Below, piece by piece: positions 8,518-18,308 of a DNA stretch of 64,000 nucleotides. This DNA is from Candidatus Riflebacteria bacterium HGW-Riflebacteria-1 (GTDB lineage: Bacteria > Muiribacteriota > Ozemobacteria > Ozemobacterales > Ozemobacteraceae). The position numbers were made by a program, and so were the translations under genes. The stretch is taken from NCBI GenBank assembly GCA_002839445.1, contig PGYB01000009.1, forward strand, positions 1 through 64,000, read 5' to 3'. The first letter of the stretch is position 1. Every line of letters begins with the position of its first letter. The notes beneath the pieces were generated by a model, which was not told the origin of the DNA, made no database searches, and was given only the letters and a program-made list of their open reading frames with translations.

Positions 8518-9734
8518 AGCTTTTCGACAGCCAGTTTCGTGACCAGCATGCGATCATTCCCGCCTGCGTAAAACTTATCCGAGCTGACCCCGATAAAATC
8601 ATCGCCAAAAAAATCGAACAACGAGCCTTTTATGGTCAGCTCTGGCAGGCGCCCCAGCAACCTGGTTCCATCGGTCAGATATGCGACCTGAACCGGCGAT
8701 GCGTAGTTGCCATCGGGTGTAAAATCGCCGCCGCTGGCAATAGCAACCATGATGCCAAGGCCTTCAGGCAGTAGCTCCGCAAGAGTTTTGCCGCTGTGTG
8801 GAATTTCCATATTACAGCCGCCAAGCGAGGGAACACTGTCATAGGAGCCATCTGCGCAGGCAGTGTGCGCGAAGCCATAGCGCTGAGCTGTGCGTTTGTC
8901 AGTGTAAGGCCGCAGAATTACGCCGTCTTTGATCAGCCAGCGCTGGGCTTCAGCGCAGATCGCGCCTTCCATATCAAAAATCGGCCCGTAAGTCTCGACC
9001 GGGTCATTGATTATCTGCAGGCTGAATCTATCTGCAAATGTTTTTTGCTCAAACTGCTTTTGCAGCAATGAAGCCTTGTTGCCAACGATTTTGCCATTGA
9101 GGTCACGCTGAAAAAGGCGCGTCAGCGCTGACTGATGCAGAATCACCGGCAACCCGCCGACTGGCAGATCAACCTGCTTTTTGTAGGCCTCGATAATCTG
9201 CGATGTTGCTTCGATAACCCTGTCAACCTCGATTTTGCGGTCGATCAGGCCGAAAAATGTATCCATAATTCCGGTCGAACTGCTGCTTTTTAAAAGAAAA
9301 CTCCAGTTGACGTAGCTGTCCTGATGGCTCAGGCTGAGCCCGTTATCATTCTCGATACTCAGACTGATTTGGCTGTAATTGACCTTGTTGCTTATGGCAA
9401 AGTCTTGGTGGCGCCGCTTTAATTCGCTGAGCACCTGTTCTACTGTCTGCCCCAGCTGTGCGTCGTCGATCTTGAGGCTGTCGAGTCGCGTGTGGCTCTG
9501 CAACTCTTTGCCCGATGTTACCGGGTAATCGACACCCCATGCCAATGCTTTCTCAGCTCTGGCATAAAGCTCATCCTGGCTGCTCTCGCCGAGTCCGCCT
9601 GCTACGCCGATTTTATCGCCACGCATTACGCGGCAACCCGTTTTTTGTATGTTTTTGCGCCTGATCGCGCTGATTGAGTTCTGAACAATGCTTAGAGAAG
9701 TCTGTTTAACCTGTTGAATTACTTTTTCGCGCAT
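8514..9734 (-). CDS. tldE: TldE/PmbA family protein (modulator of TldD protease)
   Basis: This 406-residue protein is a TldE/PmbA homologue, the non-catalytic partner of the TldD metalloprotease. The TldD/TldE heterodimer degrades unfolded peptides and, in some bacteria, matures antimicrobial peptides. The C-terminal part shows the family pattern S-L-G-G-C-N-M-E-I and G-G-D-F-T-P-D-G-N-Y. The longer open frame reaches 9839 but overlaps tldD out of frame. The ATG at 9734 is chosen because GTAGGAGGCGGCAA lies immediately upstream. It lacks the HExxxH zinc motif, as expected. The gene follows tldD after 10 bases and its stop overlaps the TTG start of the cyclase gene. Confidence 0.88.
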   Translation of the reverse strand: MREKVIQQVKQTSLSIVQNSISAIRRKNIQKTGCRVMRGDKIGVAGGLGESSQDELYARAEKALAWGVDYPVTSGKELQSHTRLDSLKIDDAQLGQTVEQVLSELKRRHQDFAISNKVNYSQISLSIENDNGLSLSHQDSYVNWSFLLKSSSSTGIMDTFFGLIDRKIEVDRVIEATSQIIEAYKKQVDLPVGGLPVILHQSALTRLFQRDLNGKIVGNKASLLQKQFEQKTFADRFSLQIINDPVETYGPIFDMEGAICAEAQRWLIKDGVILRPYTDKRTAQRYGFAHTACADGSYDSVPSLGGCNMEIPHSGKTLAELLPEGLGIMVAIASGGDFTPDGNYASPVQVAYLTDGTRLLGRLPELTIKGSLFDFFGDDFIGVSSDKFYAGGNDRMLVTKLAVEKL

Positions 9735-9744
9735 TTGCCGCCTC

Positions 9745-11094
9745 CTACTGAACGTTGATCTGATTGACCCGCACGTAGGGGCCGCCAAAGCTGACAGGCA
9801 GCGGGTATTGTTCCATCTTGCCGCAGCCGCCGCCAACAAAACTCAGAATTTCGAGCTCATCCGACACCGCATCTATGTGATCGAGAGTCTGCATGACATT
9901 GCCGGTAATAACCGCAAAGCGCACCGGCTTTGTGATCTTGCCGTTCTCGATCAGATACGCCATCGACGGGGCCAGCGTAAAGGTCGACATACCTGACCCG
10001 TGTTTAACCGAATCAATAAAAATACCACGCTCAACGCCGGCAAACAGCTGATCTTTCGTGGTCTGACCCGCTTCGATATAGGTTGCGGTCATACGCACGA
10101 TTGGTTCATATTCAAAGCTGATGGAACGGGCGTTTCCCGTCACCGCTTCATCGAGATCCGCTGCGGTAATGCTGTTGTGCAGTCGTCCCTGCAGAATGCC
10201 GCGGTCGATGAGAACGGTGCGGCAGGCGCGGGTTCCTTCGTCGTCAAATGGCGTAAAACCGCTGCCCGCAACATTGCCGTCATCGACAATGCTTAAATTT
10301 TCTGAGCCGACGCGCTTGCCGATCTGCCATTCTTTGAGCATGGCCGCGTCACCGATCATAAAGTCTGCCTCACTTTTGTGGCCAAAGCTTTCGTGTGCAA
10401 AAATGCCCGCTGCCAGCGGCGATAGAATAACGGTATACACGCCACCCTCAATTTTTTCAGCTCTCTGGTAATAATCACGTGCCTGCTCGACGTATTTTTT
10501 TGCCTCTTCGTGCAGATTGCCGAGTTTTTCAAACTCTACTTCGGCTTTGCACCAGGTTTCGCTGAATACGTTGGCGCCGCTGCCAAAGCGCACGCCCAGA
10601 CGCAGACCGGCTGTCTGGGTGTCAAAGAGCAGGCCCCCGGCATTGCTTTGATTAAGGCTGGAATAGAATTCCTTGCTGGTATGTCCATCGCTGTAAGAGG
10701 CTGACCAGTGGGTAATCTGACTGTCATTGTTGATCAGTGCTGCGTAAGAATCAAGCAGAGAGATTTTTTGCTGCAAATCAACTCTGGCAACCGAATTATC
10801 GTTGAACCTGCGAAAATCACCATGGTTTTTTTCGAGTCTGTCGGTGACTCTGCATATGGCAACCAGGTCTGGTGGCGAAGCGAGTTTGGCAAGCTGTCTG
10901 AGCTCTTCATTTATCGCCGAAAGATCAGTTGTTGACGCGTAAAACCAGCGTCTGCCGTCATAGAGCCTTATAAATGCGCCGGCGTCGGATTTTTCCTTAA
11001 CTTCTTCAAGTCGACCCATCTCAATACGGACAAGCGATCTGAAAACTCTTTCGATTCGCACGTCTGCGTAATAACCAGCAGGAAATTCAAACAT
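9745..11094 (-). CDS. tldD: TldD family zinc metalloprotease
   Basis: This 449-residue protein is TldD, the catalytic subunit of the TldD/TldE protease. The zinc-binding motif H-E-S-F-G-H-K-S-E is at residues 234-242, matching HExxxH with the downstream Glu. The C-terminal region contains the family pattern of a G-G-G-C-G-K-M-E-Q strand. A GAGGAG ribosome site precedes the ATG. It probably leads the unit tldD-tldE-cyclase-cyclase on the minus strand. A peptide substrate gene (for example a small precursor) is not evident next to it, so the general proteolytic role is the best guess. Confidence 0.92.
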   Translation of the reverse strand: MFEFPAGYYADVRIERVFRSLVRIEMGRLEEVKEKSDAGAFIRLYDGRRWFYASTTDLSAINEELRQLAKLASPPDLVAICRVTDRLEKNHGDFRRFNDNSVARVDLQQKISLLDSYAALINNDSQITHWSASYSDGHTSKEFYSSLNQSNAGGLLFDTQTAGLRLGVRFGSGANVFSETWCKAEVEFEKLGNLHEEAKKYVEQARDYYQRAEKIEGGVYTVILSPLAAGIFAHESFGHKSEADFMIGDAAMLKEWQIGKRVGSENLSIVDDGNVAGSGFTPFDDEGTRACRTVLIDRGILQGRLHNSITAADLDEAVTGNARSISFEYEPIVRMTATYIEAGQTTKDQLFAGVERGIFIDSVKHGSGMSTFTLAPSMAYLIENGKITKPVRFAVITGNVMQTLDHIDAVSDELEILSFVGGGCGKMEQYPLPVSFGGPYVRVNQINVQ

Positions 11095-11144
11095 AAGGCA
11101 GTCTCCTCGAATACAGCGCGGCAGGCTTCCCGGGCAGATATTGC

Positions 11145-11498
11145 TCAGACAAGTTTTAAGGCGCCGATAATTTTAAAAAATACAGCATAGCTGGCAAAGG
11201 TCACCGCCGAGCTGATGCCGAGAGCTGATAGAAACGAAAAGTCCCTCCTCAACAAAAGAGGTAATGCAATAAAAAAGGCCAGCGAAGGCACAACCATCCA
11301 CATGATGCTGGTGGAGAGCGCAGCTGTCTGTTCCTTGCTGGCGGTTTCGTAATAAAACCAGCTTATCGCCAGAATACTGGTTACCGGCAACGAAGCGAGA
11401 ATGGCGCCGGCATACTGATTGCGCTTTGATGCTTCACTGATGCCGACAACCAGAAGGGCGGTAATGACGATTTTTATGAGGTATTGCATTTGTCGCAT
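11145..11498 (-). CDS. DUF3147 family small membrane protein
   Basis: This 117-residue protein is almost entirely hydrophobic with four predicted membrane segments (about 8-22, 29-48, 62-82 and 88-112). The pattern S-E-A-S-K-R...G-A-I-L-A-S-L-P-V-T-S-I-L-A, followed by S-T-S-I-M-W-M-V-V-P-S-L, matches the DUF3147 family, whose function is unknown. An alternative ATG lies three codons in (11489), and neither start has a clear Shine-Dalgarno sequence. It lies 50 bases upstream of tldD on the same strand and could be the first gene of that unit. Confidence 0.75.
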   Translation of the reverse strand: MRQMQYLIKIVITALLVVGISEASKRNQYAGAILASLPVTSILAISWFYYETASKEQTAALSTSIMWMVVPSLAFFIALPLLLRRDFSFLSALGISSAVTFASYAVFFKIIGALKLV

Positions 11499-11544
11499 TT
11501 TAACATTACTCTGACAGATTGGTAAACATTATTAGGGTGAAACA

Positions 11545-12255
11545 ATGAATATTACACGTTATGCCTGCATCGAAAATGCCCACGAAAAGCGCGAAATAAT
11601 TCTGCTCAAGGCTTTTCCGTGCAGCTGGAGCCGCTGCAGCTTCTGTGACTATATTCATGATAACAGCGAAGACGAAGCTGCCATGAACGTTGCTAACCGT
11701 GCAGTGATCGCTAAAGTCACCGGTCAATACGGAGTGCTGCAGGTTATCAACTCTGGCAGCTGTTTTGAGATACCACAGGAATCTCTGCAACTTATCAAAG
11801 ATACTGTCGATCGTCTGAACATTCGCAAACTCTATTTTGAGGCCTGGTGGGGCTATCGTCACCGTCTTGATGAAATGCGTAACTATTTTGGTGTGCCGAT
11901 AATCTTCATTACCGGTATCGAGACCTTTGACGACCATTTTCGCAATCAGGTTCTTAAAAAGGGCATCGTCTACAGCTCTGTCGAAGAAGTCAGCTGCTAT
12001 TTTCAGTCGGTATGCCTCATGATTGGCATCAAAGGCCAGACCCGCGAAATGATCAGCAGCGACATCAAAATTCTGCTCGATAACTTTGCCTATGGAACCA
12101 TCAACCTCTATGTAAACAATACCACCGAAATCGAGGCTGATGAAGAATTACAGAAGTGGTTCAAAAGAGAATACGCCTGGCTGAAAGATCGCGCCGGCAT
12201 CGATGTTCTTTTCGAAAACACCGATTTCGGCGTCGGCGCGCCAGACCTCGCGTAA
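11545..12255 (+). CDS. Short radical SAM protein of unknown function
   Basis: This 236-residue protein carries the radical SAM motif C-S-W-S-R-C-S-F-C (CxxxCxxC, residues 26-34), so it should bind a [4Fe-4S] cluster and cleave S-adenosylmethionine. At this length it can hold only a partial TIM barrel with no evident auxiliary cluster domain. Later Cys residues are scattered. The motif context K-A-F-P-C...F-C-D-Y-I-H-D-N resembles small Elp3-like or uncharacterised radical SAM proteins of anaerobes. The substrate is unknown. The ATG follows AGGGTGA at a good distance. It is divergent from the DUF3147 gene and about 210 bases upstream of the phosphatase pair. Confidence 0.8.
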   Translation: MNITRYACIENAHEKREIILLKAFPCSWSRCSFCDYIHDNSEDEAAMNVANRAVIAKVTGQYGVLQVINSGSCFEIPQESLQLIKDTVDRLNIRKLYFEAWWGYRHRLDEMRNYFGVPIIFITGIETFDDHFRNQVLKKGIVYSSVEEVSCYFQSVCLMIGIKGQTREMISSDIKILLDNFAYGTINLYVNNTTEIEADEELQKWFKREYAWLKDRAGIDVLFENTDFGVGAPDLA

Positions 12256-12468
12256 TTCTCTGCTGAGAGCCCGCATAGAAAATATAACCAGGGATCAATT
12301 ATTACAATCATCTTTGCCAGATGACTAGCCGCTATTTCTGCTATAGTTGCAATAAATGGAATCAGTTTAAAAGTTTGTTACCTGAAGCAGCAGCTGCACG
12401 TAACTTGTCTGTGGCTTTGACTCGTCAGCTCCAGTCATTTGTTATGAAGTGATTACTGTGTTAAATTG

Positions 12469-15387
12469 ATGGCGATGCAGGAAAAAGGATCTTCACAAGG
12501 ATATTATCAGAGGTTCCCGGTTCTTTCGTGGCTTGGAATCCTGCTCTGCTTCGTACTTTTTCCGGCAGGACTTATCAATCTCGGCCTCGACCAGCTGTTT
12601 AAAACCCGGGCCGCCAACAATCGCGAAGAGATTGAAAGCAAAATGGAACAGGCCCTGAAAACTGTCGACAAATTCAGTGATAATGAATACTTTGCCCATT
12701 TTCTGCTGCTCGATATCAATCAGACGCTGCTATCTTCGCAGCAACCGCATAAAACATTTCAAAAGCTGAAAACCAGCCTGCAGAAAAGGTATCCTGATAC
12801 CTTTACTTTTGTTTACTGGGATGAAAAGGGTGAGCTGATCAAGGAACTGTCTGATGAAGCCTCTTTTGGCTATATCATTAAAAAAACCTGGCAGTTACTT
12901 AAAAAGGCTTCTGATCTGCTTGGGCGTTGGGATGAAAACAACGAGCAGGTGAATCTCGGTACGCTTGATGACGTTGACAAAGAAGCCAAGATCCTGCGCA
13001 ATTTTCTGGGCAAGCTGCTGGTTATATACCAGTTAAGATATCCATGGTTGAGCGGACAGCTGGGACGGCCGCTGCAAACCGCGCCACCAGGGACGCGCAG
13101 CAGAATCTGGTATCGCATCAATGATAAATTCGGCTTTTTGTGTTTTATAAATGACAGGTTCATTCGCAGCAAAGCCGGAACCGAATACGCGCTTGCTGTT
13201 TTGCGCAAAGAATTGCCGGAATTTGTCGTGCATCTTTCTGACTACCCGGCCTCAGAATCCTTTTTCCCGCCCGCCGACAGCGCTAAAGCGCCGAAGCTGG
13301 TGCAGGCGTTGAGTCGTTTTGAAAACATGAGTCCCGCAAAATTTGAAGAGTTTGCTGACATTCTCGTCGGCTGTCAGATGGTTGGGCAAAGCCGTCGCGC
13401 GGTCTGCTACTGTTCGGCAGATCTTCTCTTCTCACCGTCGCGCGAAAGATTGCATTATCTGGGTAAGGCCGCCAGAGTTGGTCTGCCTATGCTGTTTCTG
13501 CTTATGGTCTGGTTTAAAACGCGAAGGCCAGGCCTTGCTTCTATAAGGCTCAAGCTGATTGTTATTTTTCTATACGCTGGTGGTATGCCGTTGCTGATCA
13601 TGGGTAGTATTGGTCTGGAGTATCTTGACCAGAAGAAGCAGCAACTGATTTATGAAGCACAGACCCGCGGGATCAACATTTTATACGGTATTGACCGCAA
13701 TTTTCAAATTTTTCTGGAAGATCACGCCCTGTATTTAAGCGGCCTGGTCAACAGATATAACAAGCAACACAAACTTGAAATTCTCAGGCCTGAAACTTTG
13801 AAGAGAATGCGCGATGAGATATTGACGACAGCCAGGCCAGAATCGATTCAGCTGTACAACGAGAAGGGTCAGAATCTGGTTGAAGACAGCAAAAGAACCA
13901 TTTTCTCTGACTACACTATTACCAGCCAGATAGCCCTGGAAATTCTGAACTCGCTAGGCAGAACTGTTGGCCAGAAGAATGAATCTTTTGCGATGACCGA
14001 TAAACTGGGCATCAACTCTGTTTCAAAAAAGCGCGAAATTTCGTTTCTGAGTCTTGGGACACACGAGTTGTATTTTTTCTTTGAGTTTCTGGGGGTGCCT
14101 GAGAATTATCAGAATCTGGCAATGCTGCAGCTGTTCTGGCGTAAGGAGAAATTGCAGCGCACCTTTTTTGAAAGGTTTCATGCTGAAAATCTTGCCGACT
14201 ACCTGACTGGTGGAACGCATATTATTGCATATTATCCGAATGATGACCTGATTTTCTCGAATCATCCCGATAAAGAGAGATTAAAATCCTTTTGCCAGAA
14301 TGCGTATAACAATCAGATTATCAGAAAACCCGGCCTGCCTCTTGAGACTGGCAATTACAGCGCAGTTGCGCTGCGTGGCCTGAATCTCGACAAGCTCTGT
14401 CTTCTCTATCTGATGCCCTTGACCAGAATAGAGTCGCAGTTGGCCGACCTGCAGATGCAGATGGCCGGCCTTGCCGCGATTTTTCTGCTTTTGACCTTTA
14501 TGATGTTCAGGTTTCTGGCCAGCCAGTTTATTGCTCCGGTCGCTGAAATCAAAAATGCCATTGATTCTATCGACCGCCGTGATTTTTCGTATCGCCTGAC
14601 TATTGATTCAAGCAGGGAGTTCAAAGAACTGGCGCATACCTTCAATTCCACACTTGAAACATTAAAGGATCTTGAAACCGCCAGAATTGTTCAGGAAAAT
14701 CTTTTTCCGGCAAGGGAAACCGATCTCGGCAGTCTGCGCCTGGTCGCCAGTTCTCAGCCATTTTCCCGTATTGGTGGCGATTATTACGATTTTTTTTCAG
14801 CAACCGATAAAGCTCTCGGAGTCTTTATCGGCGATGTTTCAGGCCATGGCATTTCAGCGGCTTTGATCATGGCGATGGCTAAGGCAACGATGATACACGA
14901 ACGACTCAACTTTGCCGGTATTGATAAGCTTATTAACGCTATCGATCAGACTATTTTTTTAAACAGAAAGAGCGGCACCAGAGAATACATGACTGGTCTG
15001 TTTCTGATGATTGACTCTGATACCGGAGATTGCCAGTTGATAAACCGCGGGCACTGCATGCCGATCCTCATCAAAAGAGATGGCTGTTCCTCTGAACATG
15101 TTCAATCCGGTGGGCTTCCGCTTGGTTACAACGCCCCGGAACGAAACCAGGTGGTTACCTTCCGGCTGAGTCCTGGCGAAACACTGTGTTTATACACCGA
15201 TGGCATGGCTGAAGTGCTGGGCAGTAATGGCGTAGCACTTGGTTATGAGGGTTTGAAGCAGATGCTGCTTGAGTGCTGGAGCGATCAGATTGATACTTTT
15301 CGGCAGTTACTGCTGCAAAGCCATAAGAACTGGGCTAAAAGACAGGATGATGATCAGACAGTGATTCTGATAAAACGGGATAAATAA
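12469..15387 (+). CDS. Membrane sensor SpoIIE-type PP2C serine phosphatase (first of pair)
   Basis: This protein has about 972 residues. The frame opens at a TTG at 12466, but the following ATG at 12469 is preferred; no clear ribosome site decides. Layout: TM (about 17-36), sensor region, paired TMs (about 335-385), second sensor region, TM (about 660-685), HAMP, and a SpoIIE/RsbU-type PP2C domain (about 730-972). The metal ligands of PP2C are visible: G-G-D-Y-Y-D, G-D-V-S-G-H-G, Y-T-D-G and D-D-D-Q-T. Such enzymes dephosphorylate STAS-domain anti-anti-sigma factors in partner switching. No STAS protein or anti-sigma kinase is encoded nearby, so the target is unknown. It abuts its paralogue with no gap. 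Confidence 0.9.
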   Translation: MAMQEKGSSQGYYQRFPVLSWLGILLCFVLFPAGLINLGLDQLFKTRAANNREEIESKMEQALKTVDKFSDNEYFAHFLLLDINQTLLSSQQPHKTFQKLKTSLQKRYPDTFTFVYWDEKGELIKELSDEASFGYIIKKTWQLLKKASDLLGRWDENNEQVNLGTLDDVDKEAKILRNFLGKLLVIYQLRYPWLSGQLGRPLQTAPPGTRSRIWYRINDKFGFLCFINDRFIRSKAGTEYALAVLRKELPEFVVHLSDYPASESFFPPADSAKAPKLVQALSRFENMSPAKFEEFADILVGCQMVGQSRRAVCYCSADLLFSPSRERLHYLGKAARVGLPMLFLLMVWFKTRRPGLASIRLKLIVIFLYAGGMPLLIMGSIGLEYLDQKKQQLIYEAQTRGINILYGIDRNFQIFLEDHALYLSGLVNRYNKQHKLEILRPETLKRMRDEILTTARPESIQLYNEKGQNLVEDSKRTIFSDYTITSQIALEILNSLGRTVGQKNESFAMTDKLGINSVSKKREISFLSLGTHELYFFFEFLGVPENYQNLAMLQLFWRKEKLQRTFFERFHAENLADYLTGGTHIIAYYPNDDLIFSNHPDKERLKSFCQNAYNNQIIRKPGLPLETGNYSAVALRGLNLDKLCLLYLMPLTRIESQLADLQMQMAGLAAIFLLLTFMMFRFLASQFIAPVAEIKNAIDSIDRRDFSYRLTIDSSREFKELAHTFNSTLETLKDLETARIVQENLFPARETDLGSLRLVASSQPFSRIGGDYYDFFSATDKALGVFIGDVSGHGISAALIMAMAKATMIHERLNFAGIDKLINAIDQTIFLNRKSGTREYMTGLFLMIDSDTGDCQLINRGHCMPILIKRDGCSSEHVQSGGLPLGYNAPERNQVVTFRLSPGETLCLYTDGMAEVLGSNGVALGYEGLKQMLLECWSDQIDTFRQLLLQSHKNWAKRQDDDQTVILIKRDK

Positions 15388-18282
15388 ATGTCTTCTGAGT
15401 TAACAATTACAAGGACTTCGCGGGTTTCAGGCTATCTGCCCGCGATTCTTGCGCTGCTGGTTTTCTATCTGCTGGTTTACTCCGGATTCTCGCATTTTGA
15501 GCAGCGTCACCAGGATTTTCAACTGCAGGAGTTCTCGCAGCAGTCGGCAAATCTTCTCGATCAGATGGTTCTTGCTGCCGATTCTGAGCGATTCTGGGTG
15601 AGAAGGCTTAATGAAGATTATCGAAAATCTGCTGATTGCCAGAGTTTTATCGATGTTATGGCCGGGTATCGGAAAGCTTCTGGTGGCAGGCTTTTCAGCG
15701 TAATCTGGGATGCCGGGGGAAAAGTCGTTGTTAACGAGCATTTTAAGAATCTGCAGGATAAAAACAGGTTGTTGAAGGAACTCTTTCATGATCTGAGGTC
15801 TTTATACAATAATGGCGAAAAACACTCTTCTTTTTTTAGAGACAGAATGAGAGAACTCCTTGGCCCTCATCTCGATTTCAGCAGGCTGGTTGCAGCAATT
15901 TATTCGAGACACCCGGCACTGGTCAGACCAGATACTGCCGGCAAGTTTCCTGATTTCTGGGTTGCTTCAGAAGCAAAATTTACGGCGCTGGTTTTTTTCG
16001 ATCGCGAATTATTGAATGCTGATGCTGGCCTGATCAGTTTCAGCAAGGAATTCCGCAATGCTGATCTACGCCTGGGATTTATTAAAACCGGTGCTGGCAA
16101 GGCCGGGGAGCGACAACATGCATGGCTGGAAGATGCGGTTGTAAAACTTGCGCGAGAAGGAAAGTCCGCAGGTTTTGTTGATCTGGTAATGGTTGCCGGT
16201 AGAAAAATTTCCGGCAATAGAACTCTGGTGGCATGTCAGCGCTACAAGGCGTTGCTTAATCCAGGCAGGCTCGCAACTTTTCTGGCACTGATAAGTATTT
16301 TTGTTCTGTTAATGATTCTGAAAACTGCTGATACGGGTCTTAGAATCGATCGCTGCTCGGTTAAGCTGCAACTATTGCTGATGCTGATGGTTACCACTGG
16401 CCTGCCTCTTCTTTTTCTGCTGATGTCTGCTTCTGATCATGTTGCGCGGAAAAGAACCGCTCTGATCAAGAGTGCCTATCAAACCTGTATCGGTTATCTG
16501 CAGCATGTAGATCGCCGCAGCCTTATAAATCACTCTGCGATGATCAACCGGGTTAATCGGGCAATGTCAGCCATAAAAAAGATTCTGCCGGAAAAATTAG
16601 CCAGTAATAAAATTGTTAATGAAATCAAAGTGCACATTGGCGAATCTCTACAGGATATAAGGCTGATTGCAAGTTCTCCCGCTGTTTTGATGAACCTTGC
16701 GGGCGTGTTTGAAAATAACCGGTTTACGCCTTTTAAAGATAATCAAAAGCTGCAAGGTAAAGAAACACTCGAGCTGAAAATGTTTCGAGACGTTGCTTCG
16801 TATTATCTTTCGGTCATCAACAATCGCCCGATCGGTCTCGAAAAGTTCAGCGAAACTGAACTGATCGCCGAAATGGCCTATCAGAGGCCATTTCATGAGA
16901 TCATTCAGAATATTATGCTGGCAACCGACAAAATTGTGACTCTGGGCTGGGGTGATCGGGCCAACCCGGTGCTGGTCAAGCTTCTCTCTCTCAACGATAA
17001 TCTGATAACCGATTATTTCGGCATGATAGTGTTTCGTAATAATATTCTGCAGCGTGATTTTCTGAATCGGCAGATTGACAGTCTTGAAAGAAACCCGCTG
17101 GGAGTCAAGTTCCTGTATGCCAATGATCTGGTTTTTTCCAGGGATTCACTTCTCATCGCCGGCGATAAGTGGTTTAGCGAAATCTTCAGAAACACCCGCG
17201 AGCATCCGGCTGTTGAACCACTTTTCACCAGCATTGACGGCAAGGATTACGTTTTCGCCGGGATGCGTTCGCAGAATCTGAGCTCTTTCTATTTTTATGC
17301 ATTTTATCCGCTTGAGAATATCGATGCGCAAATAGCTGAAGAACAGAGATTCATGCTGAGTGCCGGTGTGGTCACCATCATTCTCCTGGTTGGGCTGGCA
17401 CTGGTTTTTTCGGCAAGTTTTGTCTCGCCTCTGTCGGCGCTGCAGGCTGGCGCTATCGCAATCAGGAAGAGGGACTTTTCCTACCGTCTCTCAGAACTGG
17501 CTGACGATGAGTTTGGTGAAATGGCACGCGTGTTTAACAATAGTATGGCTGATTTCGAAGAACTCTCGCTGGCCGGTATCGTTCAGGCCAGACTTCTTCC
17601 GCAGCAGGGGATTTCAGAAACCAGGTTTGATCTATACGGCAAAAGTATTCCGATGACCGAGCTCGGTGGCGATTATTTTGATTACTACCAGATCGACGGT
17701 AACAATTATGTAATCATGGCCGGTGATGTCGCCGGTCATGGAGTTGGTGCCTCACTGATTATGGCAATGGCCAAGGCTGGGATAATGAACTGCAGTGACT
17801 GTTTGAGCGACCCGGCCACCGTGCTGGCAAGACTGCATCAGATCATTCACGAAACGCGCAGCAAGGTGCAGAGAAAGATAATGACTTTTCAGTATCTCTA
17901 TTTTAATGCAGATTCTGGAACGGCGGTCTACTCTAATGCCGGGGCCTGTTCGCCGATTCTGGTCGATCATGAACGGCGCCAGACCAGCGAAGTGACTTTG
18001 CAGGCGCCAGTTCTCGGTGGCTTTAAGAAATCAAAATTTTCCAACATTGATTTGAATATCGCATCAGGCCAGGCGCTGGTGTTTTACACCGACGGCATAA
18101 TCGAGACGATGAACCCGGATGGTCGTGAAATTGGTTATGAAGGTTTTAAGCAGATGCTGCTTGCATGCTATGATACCGATGCCAGAAAATACTATGACAA
18201 TATTTACAGCAGATACATAAAGTGGCTTGGCAGTAACCAGCCCCAGGACGATCTGACTCTGATCATACTGCTAAGACGTTAA
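15388..18282 (+). CDS. Membrane sensor SpoIIE-type PP2C serine phosphatase (second of pair)
   Basis: This 964-residue paralogue of the preceding gene starts at the base after its stop codon. It has the same layout: TM (about 18-36), sensor region (about 37-290), two close TMs (about 290-345), second sensor region, TM (about 650-672), HAMP with R-K-R-D-F-S-Y-R-L, and a PP2C domain. Metal ligands are intact in G-G-D-Y-F-D, G-D-V-A-G-H-G, Y-T-D-G and Q-D-D-L-T, so it should be active. The sensor halves are strongly diverged from those of the first copy while the output domain is well conserved, which suggests different stimuli and related targets. Confidence 0.9.
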   Translation: MSSELTITRTSRVSGYLPAILALLVFYLLVYSGFSHFEQRHQDFQLQEFSQQSANLLDQMVLAADSERFWVRRLNEDYRKSADCQSFIDVMAGYRKASGGRLFSVIWDAGGKVVVNEHFKNLQDKNRLLKELFHDLRSLYNNGEKHSSFFRDRMRELLGPHLDFSRLVAAIYSRHPALVRPDTAGKFPDFWVASEAKFTALVFFDRELLNADAGLISFSKEFRNADLRLGFIKTGAGKAGERQHAWLEDAVVKLAREGKSAGFVDLVMVAGRKISGNRTLVACQRYKALLNPGRLATFLALISIFVLLMILKTADTGLRIDRCSVKLQLLLMLMVTTGLPLLFLLMSASDHVARKRTALIKSAYQTCIGYLQHVDRRSLINHSAMINRVNRAMSAIKKILPEKLASNKIVNEIKVHIGESLQDIRLIASSPAVLMNLAGVFENNRFTPFKDNQKLQGKETLELKMFRDVASYYLSVINNRPIGLEKFSETELIAEMAYQRPFHEIIQNIMLATDKIVTLGWGDRANPVLVKLLSLNDNLITDYFGMIVFRNNILQRDFLNRQIDSLERNPLGVKFLYANDLVFSRDSLLIAGDKWFSEIFRNTREHPAVEPLFTSIDGKDYVFAGMRSQNLSSFYFYAFYPLENIDAQIAEEQRFMLSAGVVTIILLVGLALVFSASFVSPLSALQAGAIAIRKRDFSYRLSELADDEFGEMARVFNNSMADFEELSLAGIVQARLLPQQGISETRFDLYGKSIPMTELGGDYFDYYQIDGNNYVIMAGDVAGHGVGASLIMAMAKAGIMNCSDCLSDPATVLARLHQIIHETRSKVQRKIMTFQYLYFNADSGTAVYSNAGACSPILVDHERRQTSEVTLQAPVLGGFKKSKFSNIDLNIASGQALVFYTDGIIETMNPDGREIGYEGFKQMLLACYDTDARKYYDNIYSRYIKWLGSNQPQDDLTLIILLRR

Positions 18283-18308
18283 CACCTGATTTTCGCTTTC
18301 GGCACAGG

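Noticed and set aside
8514..9839. Long tldE start at 9839
   Set aside because: The first 35 codons overlap tldD out of frame, while the ATG at 9734 has a strong ribosome site.
12314..12347. Promoter for the phosphatase pair (TTGCCA...TATAGT)
   Set aside because: The spacer is 22 bases, too long for a standard promoter; no better pair was found in 12256-12468.
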